Source of the DNA: Clostridia bacterium
GTDB lineage: Bacteria; Bacillota; Clostridia; Oscillospirales; CAG-272
Reading direction: 5' to 3'
Assembly: GCA_017420755.1 (NCBI GenBank)
Contig: JAFQOG010000009.1
Coordinates: 83,968 to 147,967, forward strand
Length of the DNA: 64,000 nucleotides
This document shows positions 39,498 through 47,054 of this stretch, piece by piece; positions within the stretch are counted from its first letter, which is position 1, and every line of letters starts with the position of its first letter. Made by a program: the position numbers and the translations under genes. Below the pieces are notes generated by a model that had not been told where the DNA came from, did not search any database, and saw only the letters and a program-made list of their open reading frames with translations.

Positions 39498-40317
39498 TTC
39501 TTTTAGATGCTTTGATAATTCCAAAAACAGAAAATACAATAAGGAAAGCAGTTCCTATTGCCAAGCCTGATACAAACAAAATCTTTTGTCCTTTACTGAG
39601 CTGATATCTATACAAGCAAATGTCGCATTTTCCATCCTTATTTTCGTCTGTGTGATCACCGTCATTAAAGACCTCGCCCTCGCAACCCTTAACTGCACAG
39701 GTTTGATAGTGAAACTCCTTCTCTATTACCCAGCTTTCGGAAATTATATGCTCACCAAGCTCACCGTAGGCTGAGCCACAAACGGTGCAGATTGCAGGGA
39801 TTTGACAGTTTGGAGTCCCTCCTATATGTGGACGGGTTGCGCCATAAGCTTCGCCGCATCGCTCACATATCGCCTTTGATGTACAGCTGAGCTTGTCTTC
39901 TCCACCCGTATGCCCTAATATTTCACCATATTCAGCACCACAGTCAGAGCAAACAGCCAATTCAAGACACCCAGCCTGTCCACCGCTATGCTCAATTGGT
40001 CCACCCTCTTGGTAATCACATACTGTGCAGGTTTTCGGGTTGGTGCAGGTAGCGGCTAAAAAATCGTGGGGAGCTAATTCTCCGAACTCCGCCTTGCAAT
40101 CATGACAAACTGCCTTTTTTTGGCAGGTTGCTTCTATTTCTGCTCTATGAAATGCCTCGCCAACCTTTTGCCCATTGATTATAACATCGTGCTTATTTGG
40201 GTTAGTTATGCTTGCCTCATATCTTTCGCCACCCGATGCATAAGCGCACAAGGAAAATAGAACAGACAAAAGAATTAAAGCAAAAATTGCAACTAAAATC
40301 TTATTTAAGCGCTTCAT
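39481..40317 (-). CDS. Exported CxxC-repeat protein with C-terminal membrane anchor
   Basis: A 278-residue protein with a signal peptide (about 1-25, cleavage after AYA), five or six cysteine/histidine repeats of the form ATC-x5-C-x2-CG-x2-YGE-x2-H (about 55-200), a CDIC-containing tail and a C-terminal transmembrane helix (about 245-268) followed by basic residues (KASKRRKE), an anchoring topology. A TTG at 40329 lies within the Shine-Dalgarno, so ATG 40317 is used. The repeats probably form small metal-binding or disulfide knuckles outside the cell. Function unknown; similar repeats occur in four other proteins of the window. Confidence 0.7.
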   Translation of the reverse strand: MKRLNKILVAIFALILLSVLFSLCAYASGGERYEASITNPNKHDVIINGQKVGEAFHRAEIEATCQKKAVCHDCKAEFGELAPHDFLAATCTNPKTCTVCDYQEGGPIEHSGGQAGCLELAVCSDCGAEYGEILGHTGGEDKLSCTSKAICERCGEAYGATRPHIGGTPNCQIPAICTVCGSAYGELGEHIISESWVIEKEFHYQTCAVKGCEGEVFNDGDHTDENKDGKCDICLYRYQLSKGQKILFVSGLAIGTAFLIVFSVFGIIKASKRRKEME

Positions 40318-40380
40318 TTTTCTCTCCAAATAGTTTCTTTACTGTGTATATTATATCATATTCTCTGCTTTATTGCAAGA

Positions 40381-40407
40381 AAAAAGCCTACAGGTGTAGG
40401 CTTTTTA
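40381..40407 (-). terminator. Terminator of the fatty-acid kinase operon
   Basis: AAAAAGCCTACA / TGTAGGCTTTTT inverted repeat past the plsY stop on the minus strand. Confidence 0.9.
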
Positions 40408-40410
40408 CTA

Positions 40411-41148
40411 TTATTCATTTTCCTTTGCTTCTTCAGCCACTTGCTCATCTGATGCTGGCACTGGCTCAACTCTTCCCTTTTTGCCAAAAAGATAGAATTT
40501 CTTTTCAGTGCCGGTTAGCAGCCTTCCAATGTTTTCGTGATGACGCCATACCATCAAAAGAACTGACAATGTGTATAGAACCATTGTCCAAGCTTCAACT
40601 GAGCTAACTGGTCCATTCAAAAGCTTAGTGATTATCAATAGTGTTGGGCATAGAAGCATTGACACGATTGCAGAAAGTGACATATATTTCACTGTAAACA
40701 AAAGCACCAAAAATACGCCAAGCGCGATAAGTCCGATTCTCCAGTCCATAAACCAAACAAGTGATAAGGAAACAAGGAAGCCCTTTCCACCCTTGAATTT
40801 ATAGTAAAGTGGATATGAATGTCCAATTACTGCAAAAAGTCCTGTAAGTGATGCACAAAGTCTGAACGCATCACCACTGAAATTAAGGTATGGGTACCAG
40901 CCTGAATAAAGTCCGAAAAGTGTTGAGAAAACGCCGATTACAATGCCCGCCTTTAGTAAGTCAAAAAGAAGCACCCACCAAGCCCATTTGTGTCCAAAAT
41001 TTCTTTTGAAGTTGGTAAAGCCGGCATTTCCACTGCCACAGGTTCTTATATCCTTTTTATAAACAAGCCTTGAAATTATTATTGCCGGGTTTGCTCCACA
41101 CACAAAGTATGCACAAACTGCACCCATTATAAGTAAGAAAATATCCAA
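40411..41148 (-). CDS. plsY: Glycerol-3-phosphate acyltransferase PlsY (acyl-phosphate dependent)
   Basis: PlsY transfers an acyl group from acyl-phosphate to glycerol 3-phosphate, forming lysophosphatidate in the membrane. The 245-residue protein has the motifs SGNAGFTNFKRNFG (about 37-50), the central GHSYPLYYKFKGGKGFLVS (about 109-127) and several helices, with a charged C-terminal tail (about 215-245) longer than usual. The start is a TTG at 41148 with GAGG 6 nt upstream; the next ATG would cut into the first helix. It follows fakA by 10 bp and so sits with the enzymes that make its acyl-phosphate substrate. Confidence 0.92.
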   Translation of the reverse strand: MDIFLLIMGAVCAYFVCGANPAIIISRLVYKKDIRTCGSGNAGFTNFKRNFGHKWAWWVLLFDLLKAGIVIGVFSTLFGLYSGWYPYLNFSGDAFRLCASLTGLFAVIGHSYPLYYKFKGGKGFLVSLSLVWFMDWRIGLIALGVFLVLLFTVKYMSLSAIVSMLLCPTLLIITKLLNGPVSSVEAWTMVLYTLSVLLMVWRHHENIGRLLTGTEKKFYLFGKKGRVEPVPASDEQVAEEAKENE

Positions 41149-41158
41149 ATTATACCTC

Positions 41159-42802
41159 TTATTCTGCCACTATAATGTAGCTATATATCTGTTGTCCGCC
41201 ATCGATAAAGAAAACCTCTGCACGTGGATAATTTTTAGTTATGTAGCTTTCAATTTCCTCGCACTCATTGTCGGTTGCATCTTCACCCTTTATAACAATA
41301 CAAATCTCGTGCTCCTTAAGATTTAGCTGGTCGATGGTTTTAAGGGTTGCTTCTATGCGTGTTTTTGAACAGGATAGAATGTTTTTACCCATAAAGCCGA
41401 TGTAATCGCCGATATTTACAGAGATTTCATCAAACTCAGCATTTCTTACGCACTGAGAAATTTCAGCCGTTAAAACGCCCTCCATAGCCGCATCGCATTC
41501 CTCTGCTATTGCGTCGATATCACCGTTTTCGGTGTCAAGCATAGAAAGTGCCGCATATCCGTCGCCTATGGTTTTGCTGTTAACCACGCGAACCTCGGAT
41601 TTCTTATATAAGCCGGCTGCTGTTTGAGCCGCCAAAATGATGTTTGAGTTGTTTGGGAACACCAAAATCTTTTCTGCATGTGCCTCGTCAAAGGCGCGTA
41701 TAAAGTCCTCGGTTGATGGGTTCATGCTTTGCCCACCGTCAACTATTACACTTGCGCCCATTTCTGTAAACGCCTCTTTAATTCCCGCACCATTTGCAAC
41801 AGCAACAATGCCGAGCGGAATTCTTTCGCGCTCTATGTGAGTCACAAGCTCGTCATCCTCGCTTGACAATGTTATATTGTTATGCTGCAAGGACATATTT
41901 TCAATTTTTATCTTTAAAAATTCACCATAGCCCTGACAGAATGAAAGCACCTTATCCGGTGTCATTGTATGAACGTGAATCTTCACAATTGAGCCGTTTT
42001 TAACTGCCACAATTGAGTCGCCAATTGTTTCAAGATAAGAAATAATTGTAGAAACCTCAAATGCATCAATATCGGTCTTTGCGTTCTGCAAGCGAAGGAG
42101 AAGCTCAGTACAATAGCCAAACTCTAAAACACTATTTTCATCAAAAGCGTCAAGGTCAAGCTCCTCAGCCTTCTCTTCCGTCTTTTTCTTTTCAAAGCTT
42201 TCGCCATCAAGCGCGCGCTTCATACCCTTTACAATATATATAAGTCCAGCGCCGCCTGAGTCAACAACGCCTGCCTTTTTTAGAACAGGAAGCAGCTCCG
42301 GTGTATGAAGCAAGGATTCCTCTGCCGATTTTATAAAGAAATCAAAAAACTCAGCAGGAGTTTTTGCTCCCATCTCGGATGCCTTTTGCGTTGCCTCGCG
42401 CATAACTGTCAAAATTGTGCCCTCGGTTGGCTTGAAAACCGACTTATAAGCTGATTCTACGCCACTTTTAAAGGCGCTTATAAGATTTTCAACATCTGCC
42501 TCATGCACTCCCTCAAGCCCCTTTGCAATGCCTGCAAAGAACTGAGAAAGAATAACGCCCGAATTTCCCCTTGCGTTTAAAAGCATTGCCTCAGCTATAC
42601 GAGTGGATTCCTTTCCTAAGTCAACCTCGTTTCCTTCCACACTTGCTCCGCCCTCGATTGTTTGAAGCATGTTTGTACCTGTATCACCGTCAGGAATTGG
42701 GAAAACGTTTAAATCATCAACCTCACCAGAATGTGAGCCGAGCACGCTTGCACCACCCACAATCATTTGAGAGTATATTTGACCATCAATTTTCTTTTCC
42801 AT
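41159..42802 (-). CDS. fakA: Fatty acid kinase catalytic subunit FakA (DAK2/YloV)
   Basis: FakA phosphorylates a fatty acid held by FakB, yielding acyl-phosphate. The 547-residue protein has an N-terminal DhaL-type kinase domain with FPIPDGDTGTNMLQT (about 32-46) and NARGNSGVILSQF (about 75-87), then the FakA-specific middle and C-terminal DegV-like domains (ESYITKNYPRAEVFFIDGGQQIYSYIIVAE end). Two adjacent ATGs exist; 42802 is 7 nt from GGAG and 42805 only 4, so the second is preferred. It overlaps or abuts the upstream degV/fakB stop, and plsY follows. Confidence 0.92.
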   Translation of the reverse strand: MEKKIDGQIYSQMIVGGASVLGSHSGEVDDLNVFPIPDGDTGTNMLQTIEGGASVEGNEVDLGKESTRIAEAMLLNARGNSGVILSQFFAGIAKGLEGVHEADVENLISAFKSGVESAYKSVFKPTEGTILTVMREATQKASEMGAKTPAEFFDFFIKSAEESLLHTPELLPVLKKAGVVDSGGAGLIYIVKGMKRALDGESFEKKKTEEKAEELDLDAFDENSVLEFGYCTELLLRLQNAKTDIDAFEVSTIISYLETIGDSIVAVKNGSIVKIHVHTMTPDKVLSFCQGYGEFLKIKIENMSLQHNNITLSSEDDELVTHIERERIPLGIVAVANGAGIKEAFTEMGASVIVDGGQSMNPSTEDFIRAFDEAHAEKILVFPNNSNIILAAQTAAGLYKKSEVRVVNSKTIGDGYAALSMLDTENGDIDAIAEECDAAMEGVLTAEISQCVRNAEFDEISVNIGDYIGFMGKNILSCSKTRIEATLKTIDQLNLKEHEICIVIKGEDATDNECEEIESYITKNYPRAEVFFIDGGQQIYSYIIVAE

Positions 42803-42804
42803 CA

Positions 42805-43698
42805 TTATTCTCCAACTCTATATGTAACCTCTTTGCCAAAAGCTGCAAGTGCCACAGCATCCGGACCGATTGAGCCACCGATAATTGGACCTATATAGCT
42901 TACATAAATATCCTTGCATGGAACAGCCGCTTTAACCATTTCCTTCAACTGTTCAACCTCTTCCTTTGAGCAATCTGAGTGTGCAAGATATACTGTTTGC
43001 TCCTCAGGATTTTCAATTGCCTCCTTCAAAAGATTAACAATTTCCTCAAATGAATTTTGTCTTCCCTTAACCTTCTTAATTGGAGTTTGCACACCATCAG
43101 CATCGGAAATAAGGATTGGCTTAACACCGAGAAGATTTCCAAAGAATGCAGCGGCACCCTTAACACGACCTGCCTGGTGTAATGTTTTTAATGAGTGAAC
43201 TGTGCAGAATTGGTTAACCTTTTTACGCATAGCCTTTGCAGCTTCTGCTATTTCCTGTGCGCTCTTACCATCTTGTACAAGCTTTGCAGTTTCGAGAACC
43301 AAAGCTCCCAAAGGAACGCAAGAATTTAGCGAGTCAATACAAATAATATTTACTCCCTCATTTTCTGCCATAAGCTTCTCTGCAACAACATATGAGGTAT
43401 TAACAGAGCTTGATTGCTTTGACGAGCAAGCAAGATATACTATGTCATATCCTTCGTTTATATATTTTGTAAACAGCTCAGTATATTCCTCAGCCGGAAC
43501 CTGAGCCGTAGTAACACGAACACCATCACGCATTGCGTTATAAAGCTCGTGAATTTCGTCCTCACTCCAGGTTAGCTTTGCTTCTCTTTCTACCCCATTA
43601 TAGGTATAACGCATTTTTGCATAATCAATGTCGTATTTTTCAAGAAGCTCTCCTGTTAAATCTGAGCATGAGTCTGTTAATATTTTCACCTTTCTCAT
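42805..43698 (-). CDS. fakB: DegV-family fatty-acid-binding protein (FakB)
   Basis: DegV proteins bind a single fatty acid and present it to FakA. The 297-residue protein has ILTDSCSDL (about 5-13) with the family's Thr-Asp-Ser motif, TTAQVPAEEYTELF, SLKTLHQAGRVKGAAAFFGNLLGVKPI (residues about 163-189, whose GR segment is typical) and IGPIIGGSIGPDAVALA near the C terminus. It is immediately upstream of fakA with overlapping codons, supporting the FakB assignment rather than an orphan DegV. Chain-length or saturation preference cannot be inferred. Confidence 0.88.
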   Translation of the reverse strand: MRKVKILTDSCSDLTGELLEKYDIDYAKMRYTYNGVEREAKLTWSEDEIHELYNAMRDGVRVTTAQVPAEEYTELFTKYINEGYDIVYLACSSKQSSSVNTSYVVAEKLMAENEGVNIICIDSLNSCVPLGALVLETAKLVQDGKSAQEIAEAAKAMRKKVNQFCTVHSLKTLHQAGRVKGAAAFFGNLLGVKPILISDADGVQTPIKKVKGRQNSFEEIVNLLKEAIENPEEQTVYLAHSDCSKEEVEQLKEMVKAAVPCKDIYVSYIGPIIGGSIGPDAVALAAFGKEVTYRVGE

Positions 43699-43720
43699 AA
43701 TAAATACCCCTTTTTATATT

Positions 43721-44827
43721 TTATATTTTGTTTGCTTTTATTTTAGACTGTGTTTTTGGCAAATAGACTGTAAATGTGGTTTGATTATTGCCACTTTCTA
43801 CACTTATTTTGCCACTGTGCAAATCAACAATTTTTTTAACTATGGCAAGACCAATGCCGTTGCCCTTTGAGGCGTGCGACTCATCTGCCTGATAAAATTT
43901 GCTGAAAATGTTGTTTATTTTTTCCTTGGGAATTTCAACGCCTGTATTGGTAATAGAAATGGCATATCTTTTCTCAAGCAATTTAATCTCGACCGAAACC
44001 GTTGCCCCAGCTGGCGAGAATTTAATAGCGTTATCAATAAGGTTTATGAAAACCTGCTTTAAAAGTGCTTCATTTGCCTCGATTTCAACCTCGTCAAAGT
44101 CAAGATTCAACTCAATTTCCTTCTTTGACCATTCGTTTTCAAGTAGCAAAACGCTTGTCCGTATCTGCTCGGATAGGTTGAATTTTGTAACATCTGAAAG
44201 AATTGTTTGGTTTTCGACCTTAGTGAGGTTTAACACGTTTGTAGCCATTGTGGCAAGACGCAAGGATTCCTCCTCAATAGCAATTAGATATTCTTTTTTC
44301 TGCTCCTCGCTCAAGTTTCCTTTATTAACAAGCTTTGCAAGACCCGAAATTGAAACAATCGGCGTTTTAAACTCGTGCGAAAAGTTGTTAACAAAGTCAG
44401 AACGAAGCATTTCGGTGTTTTCAAGCTCCTCGGCAAGCTCATTGAAGCTTTCCTCTATCTCTTTAAAGGTTTTATGCTTTGAGAGCACCTTACCAAAATG
44501 TAGCCTTGCCTCAAAATCTCCAGAGGCTAATCTATTCATCTCATTTATGAGCTGGTTAACAGGCTTAAGTGGGAATTTACCAAACAGCATAACAAGTCCG
44601 AATGCGACAATGGTTGAAACGCCGATAAAAATCAGCATCAAAAGGAATGCATCAACCAAGAAATCGGTATCCAAGATTACGCCAGCCTCGATTAGTATCC
44701 AAGCTGTAAGAACCGCCAACAAAAACGCGATTACAAGCAGTGTAACTACTATCCACGCCAAGGAAAGAGTCAAGGAATAGCGTTGGTTTTTAAACCTTTT
44801 AAAGCTTTTAAAGCCTCTGTTTTTCAT
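43721..44827 (-). CDS. Sensor histidine kinase
   Basis: A 368-residue kinase with two helices (about 18-42 and 52-76) separated by a very short extracellular loop, then HAMP (about 80-130), HisKA with HEFKTPIVSISG (phospho-His about 150), the N box LIDNAIKFSPAG, G1 and G2 motifs (GNGIGLAIVKKIVDLH). The minimal periplasmic loop suggests sensing within the membrane or through HAMP, as in intramembrane-sensing kinases. It overlaps the response regulator by 4 bp and precedes fakB by 22 bp with no terminator, so it may sense membrane lipid state (inference). Confidence 0.9.
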   Translation of the reverse strand: MKNRGFKSFKRFKNQRYSLTLSLAWIVVTLLVIAFLLAVLTAWILIEAGVILDTDFLVDAFLLMLIFIGVSTIVAFGLVMLFGKFPLKPVNQLINEMNRLASGDFEARLHFGKVLSKHKTFKEIEESFNELAEELENTEMLRSDFVNNFSHEFKTPIVSISGLAKLVNKGNLSEEQKKEYLIAIEEESLRLATMATNVLNLTKVENQTILSDVTKFNLSEQIRTSVLLLENEWSKKEIELNLDFDEVEIEANEALLKQVFINLIDNAIKFSPAGATVSVEIKLLEKRYAISITNTGVEIPKEKINNIFSKFYQADESHASKGNGIGLAIVKKIVDLHSGKISVESGNNQTTFTVYLPKTQSKIKANKI

Positions 44828-45498
44828 ACTCTTTTTACCGCCTTGTAGCCAAGCCCTCTGACGGACTCAATGGAAAACTCCTCCCAGCCCTCAAATCTTT
44901 TACGAAGACGAGCAATGTGAACAGTAACAGTTTCCCATCCGGTATCACTGTCAGCGCCCCATATTTCGTCCATTAGCTGAATACGGGTGAAGATTTTGCC
45001 GGGATATGAAAGTAGCTTATATAGAAGCAAGAATTCCTTTTGAGGAAGCTCCTGCACCTCATCTTTCCTTGAAACAGTCAAGGAGTCATAATCAAGGATA
45101 ACTTCACCTATCTCAATTCTATGCTCTGTTGCGATTTTTGCACGGCGAAGGAGTGCCTTAATTCGGTATATCATCTCCTCGTCGTCAATCGGCTTTGTGA
45201 TATAGTCATCAGTTCCGACAATAAAGCCCTTGTGCTTGTCCGCGGGCAGTTGCTTTGCAGAAACCATAAGGATTGGTAGATTGTTTTGTGATTCACGCAC
45301 GATTTTAGTAAACTCGTAGCCGTCCATTTCAGGCATCATAACGTCTAAAACAACAAGGTCAATATGCTCCTTGTCCATAACCTCAAGGGCGCGCCTGCCG
45401 TTTGATGCTTGGCTAACAGTATATCCGTTGTTTTCTAAAACAGCCTGCAAAAACATTCTTGTATTTGCGTCATCATCAACGACCAAAATGCGAATCAT
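44824..45498 (-). CDS. OmpR/PhoB-type response regulator
   Basis: A 224-residue regulator: receiver domain with VVDDDAN acidic pocket, phospho-acceptor Asp in LVVLDVMMPEMDGYE (about 45-59), conserved Lys in YITKPID, and a winged-helix output domain ending VTVHIARLRKRFEGWEEFSIESVRGLGYK. An in-frame TTG precedes the ATG at 45498, and GGGGTGA lies upstream of it. It is first in the two-component/FakBA/PlsY operon. The target genes are unknown; autoregulation of the operon is plausible. Confidence 0.92.
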   Translation of the reverse strand: MIRILVVDDDANTRMFLQAVLENNGYTVSQASNGRRALEVMDKEHIDLVVLDVMMPEMDGYEFTKIVRESQNNLPILMVSAKQLPADKHKGFIVGTDDYITKPIDDEEMIYRIKALLRRAKIATEHRIEIGEVILDYDSLTVSRKDEVQELPQKEFLLLYKLLSYPGKIFTRIQLMDEIWGADSDTGWETVTVHIARLRKRFEGWEEFSIESVRGLGYKAVKRV

Positions 45499-45568
45499 CA
45501 AAAATCACCCCTTTTTGCACACACATTATATATATAGAAAGTAAACTGAAAATAAACTATATATAGTA

Positions 45569-45597
45569 ATTTTATCATATTTCATATTATTAGTCAA
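45569..45597 (-). promoter_or_regulatory. Promoter of the two-component/fatty-acid operon
   Basis: Minus-strand TTGACT (45592-45597), 17-bp spacer, TAAAAT (45569-45574). A perfect palindrome ACTATATATAGT lies just downstream (45557-45568), at or near the start site. Confidence 0.78.
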
Positions 45598-45654
45598 TTA
45601 TAATTATAGCTTCAGTTATAGTTATAGTTACAGTTTCCATATGTATAGCGTATA

Positions 45655-45680
45655 AAAAAAGGAGTGACAAAGTCACTCCG
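45655..45680 (-). terminator. Terminator of the MFS transporter gene
   Basis: GGAGTGAC / GTCACTCC stem with AAA loop and a T-run on the minus strand. Confidence 0.88.
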
Positions 45681-46944
45681 ATTTCTTTCTTTTTACAAGG
45701 AAAATTAAAACATATGCCATTGCAAGGCAGGAAAAGAGTGTACCAACTATCGCAACTGCCTCTTGCGCATAGATATTTATGCCAAAGAGCTTGTTGCCGT
45801 TTGCTTGGATTTTGTCAACCAACGGGCTGAATGCCAAGGTCGTTAAAAAGCCGATAACACCAGACACCGCTTGGGTTACAGCCAATGCGCCAACGCGCTT
45901 CTCCACCGGTGCGTAGTCATAGCACAGGTTGGTGAGTGAGCTGTTAATGCCACCCATTGCTATTCCATAAAGAATATAGTGAAGGGTAAACATTATGTAT
46001 CCGTTTGCTGAGCCAAAGCTTGGCGAGGTGAAAACAATTGCAAGAAAGCTAAGAGATGCTATCCCAAAGCAAATTGACACCATTTTTGAAAACGATTTTT
46101 TATCCGCATATATGCCCAAAATGATTGATGCAGCTATTCTTGCAACTGCCGATATTGCTGGCAAAAATCCAATTCTGAACCAGTGCGCAAGCTCAAAATT
46201 ATTCTTCATATATGTGCCAAGGAATGGCTTTGTTGAGTTTGTTGCGATATACCAAATAATAAAAACGATAGCGACCAAAATTACGCTTTTTTCCTTGAAT
46301 GTGGAAAAAATTTCGCCAAAGCCGTGTGATTTTGAAGCCGGTGCTTCCTTTTCGCAAGAAAAAATCATAGTCAAGGAGTGCCCAACCATCAAGAAAAACA
46401 TAGTAATTGCGAAAATCACAAACGCCTTCTCTGTTTCTCCCCTTTGGCTGAAATATCCAACGACCCAGCTCATAAGGAATGAAAAGCCCATACCTGAAAT
46501 TAGTGAAACTATTTCCTTTTTAGAGGTGAATTTTCCCCTCTGCCCATCGTCTATTAGTGACATGAACCAGTTCATCTTTTTGGGGTGAGCGATATAGTAA
46601 ATTAAGTATGCAAACAAAAATCCCACAATGAAAAGCACGATTTTTGTGTTCTTGCCAAAATTAAATAAAGGAATTAGGTACAAAAGCATAAACACCGTTT
46701 GGTTTAGTATACTAAGCACAAGAACGACTGGCTTTGCGCGATTGCCACGCAAAAGCATAGAGGCAAGCTGAAAAACACAGCCAAGAGAGATAATTGCAGA
46801 AATAACGCCAGTTGTCGCGTCGGAAATGCCAAGGGATTTAGTGAGCTCCGGCAAAAGCTCCTGCGCAAAAAATATGGATATTAAATATTCAAGCGCGGCT
46901 TCGATAATATATAAAACACGGCTTCTTTTATATGCTTTTTCCAT
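45673..46944 (-). CDS. MFS transporter
   Basis: A 423-residue protein with about 12 transmembrane helices and a short central cytoplasmic segment (SCEKEAPASKSHGFGEIF, about 198-215), consistent with the major facilitator superfamily. The RAKPVVLV and YADKKSFSKMVS loops match the charged loops between helices 2-3 and 8-9. No substrate-specific motif was recognised. It is monocistronic, with its own promoter and terminator. GGAGG precedes the ATG. Confidence 0.8.
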   Translation of the reverse strand: MEKAYKRSRVLYIIEAALEYLISIFFAQELLPELTKSLGISDATTGVISAIISLGCVFQLASMLLRGNRAKPVVLVLSILNQTVFMLLYLIPLFNFGKNTKIVLFIVGFLFAYLIYYIAHPKKMNWFMSLIDDGQRGKFTSKKEIVSLISGMGFSFLMSWVVGYFSQRGETEKAFVIFAITMFFLMVGHSLTMIFSCEKEAPASKSHGFGEIFSTFKEKSVILVAIVFIIWYIATNSTKPFLGTYMKNNFELAHWFRIGFLPAISAVARIAASIILGIYADKKSFSKMVSICFGIASLSFLAIVFTSPSFGSANGYIMFTLHYILYGIAMGGINSSLTNLCYDYAPVEKRVGALAVTQAVSGVIGFLTTLAFSPLVDKIQANGNKLFGINIYAQEAVAIVGTLFSCLAMAYVLIFLVKRKKSE

Positions 46945-46976
46945 TTTTGCGCCTCCTTTTTTTAAAAATCAACTAC

Positions 46977-47006
46977 ATTGTAGCACAAGAAGGGTGCATT
47001 TTTCAA
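46977..47006 (-). promoter_or_regulatory. Promoter of the MFS transporter gene
   Basis: Minus-strand TTGAAA (47001-47006), 18-bp spacer, TACAAT (46977-46982). Confidence 0.7.
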
Positions 47007-47024
47007 TAGGTTTTTATTAAAAAT

Positions 47025-47051
47025 AAAAAAGCCCGAATAATCGGGCTTTTC
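47025..47051 (-). terminator. Terminator of the second BspA-like gene
   Basis: AAAAGCCCGA / TCGGGCTTTT stem with T-run on the minus strand. Confidence 0.88.
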
Positions 47052-47054
47052 CTT

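Noticed and set aside
43899-44780. 293-residue plus-strand open frame opposite the histidine kinase
   Set aside because: It is a shadow of the kinase coding sequence with no recognisable domain or promoter; the kinase has all catalytic boxes.
45995-46588. 197-residue plus-strand open frame opposite the MFS transporter
   Set aside because: Antisense shadow with no ribosome binding site; the minus-strand transporter is coherent.
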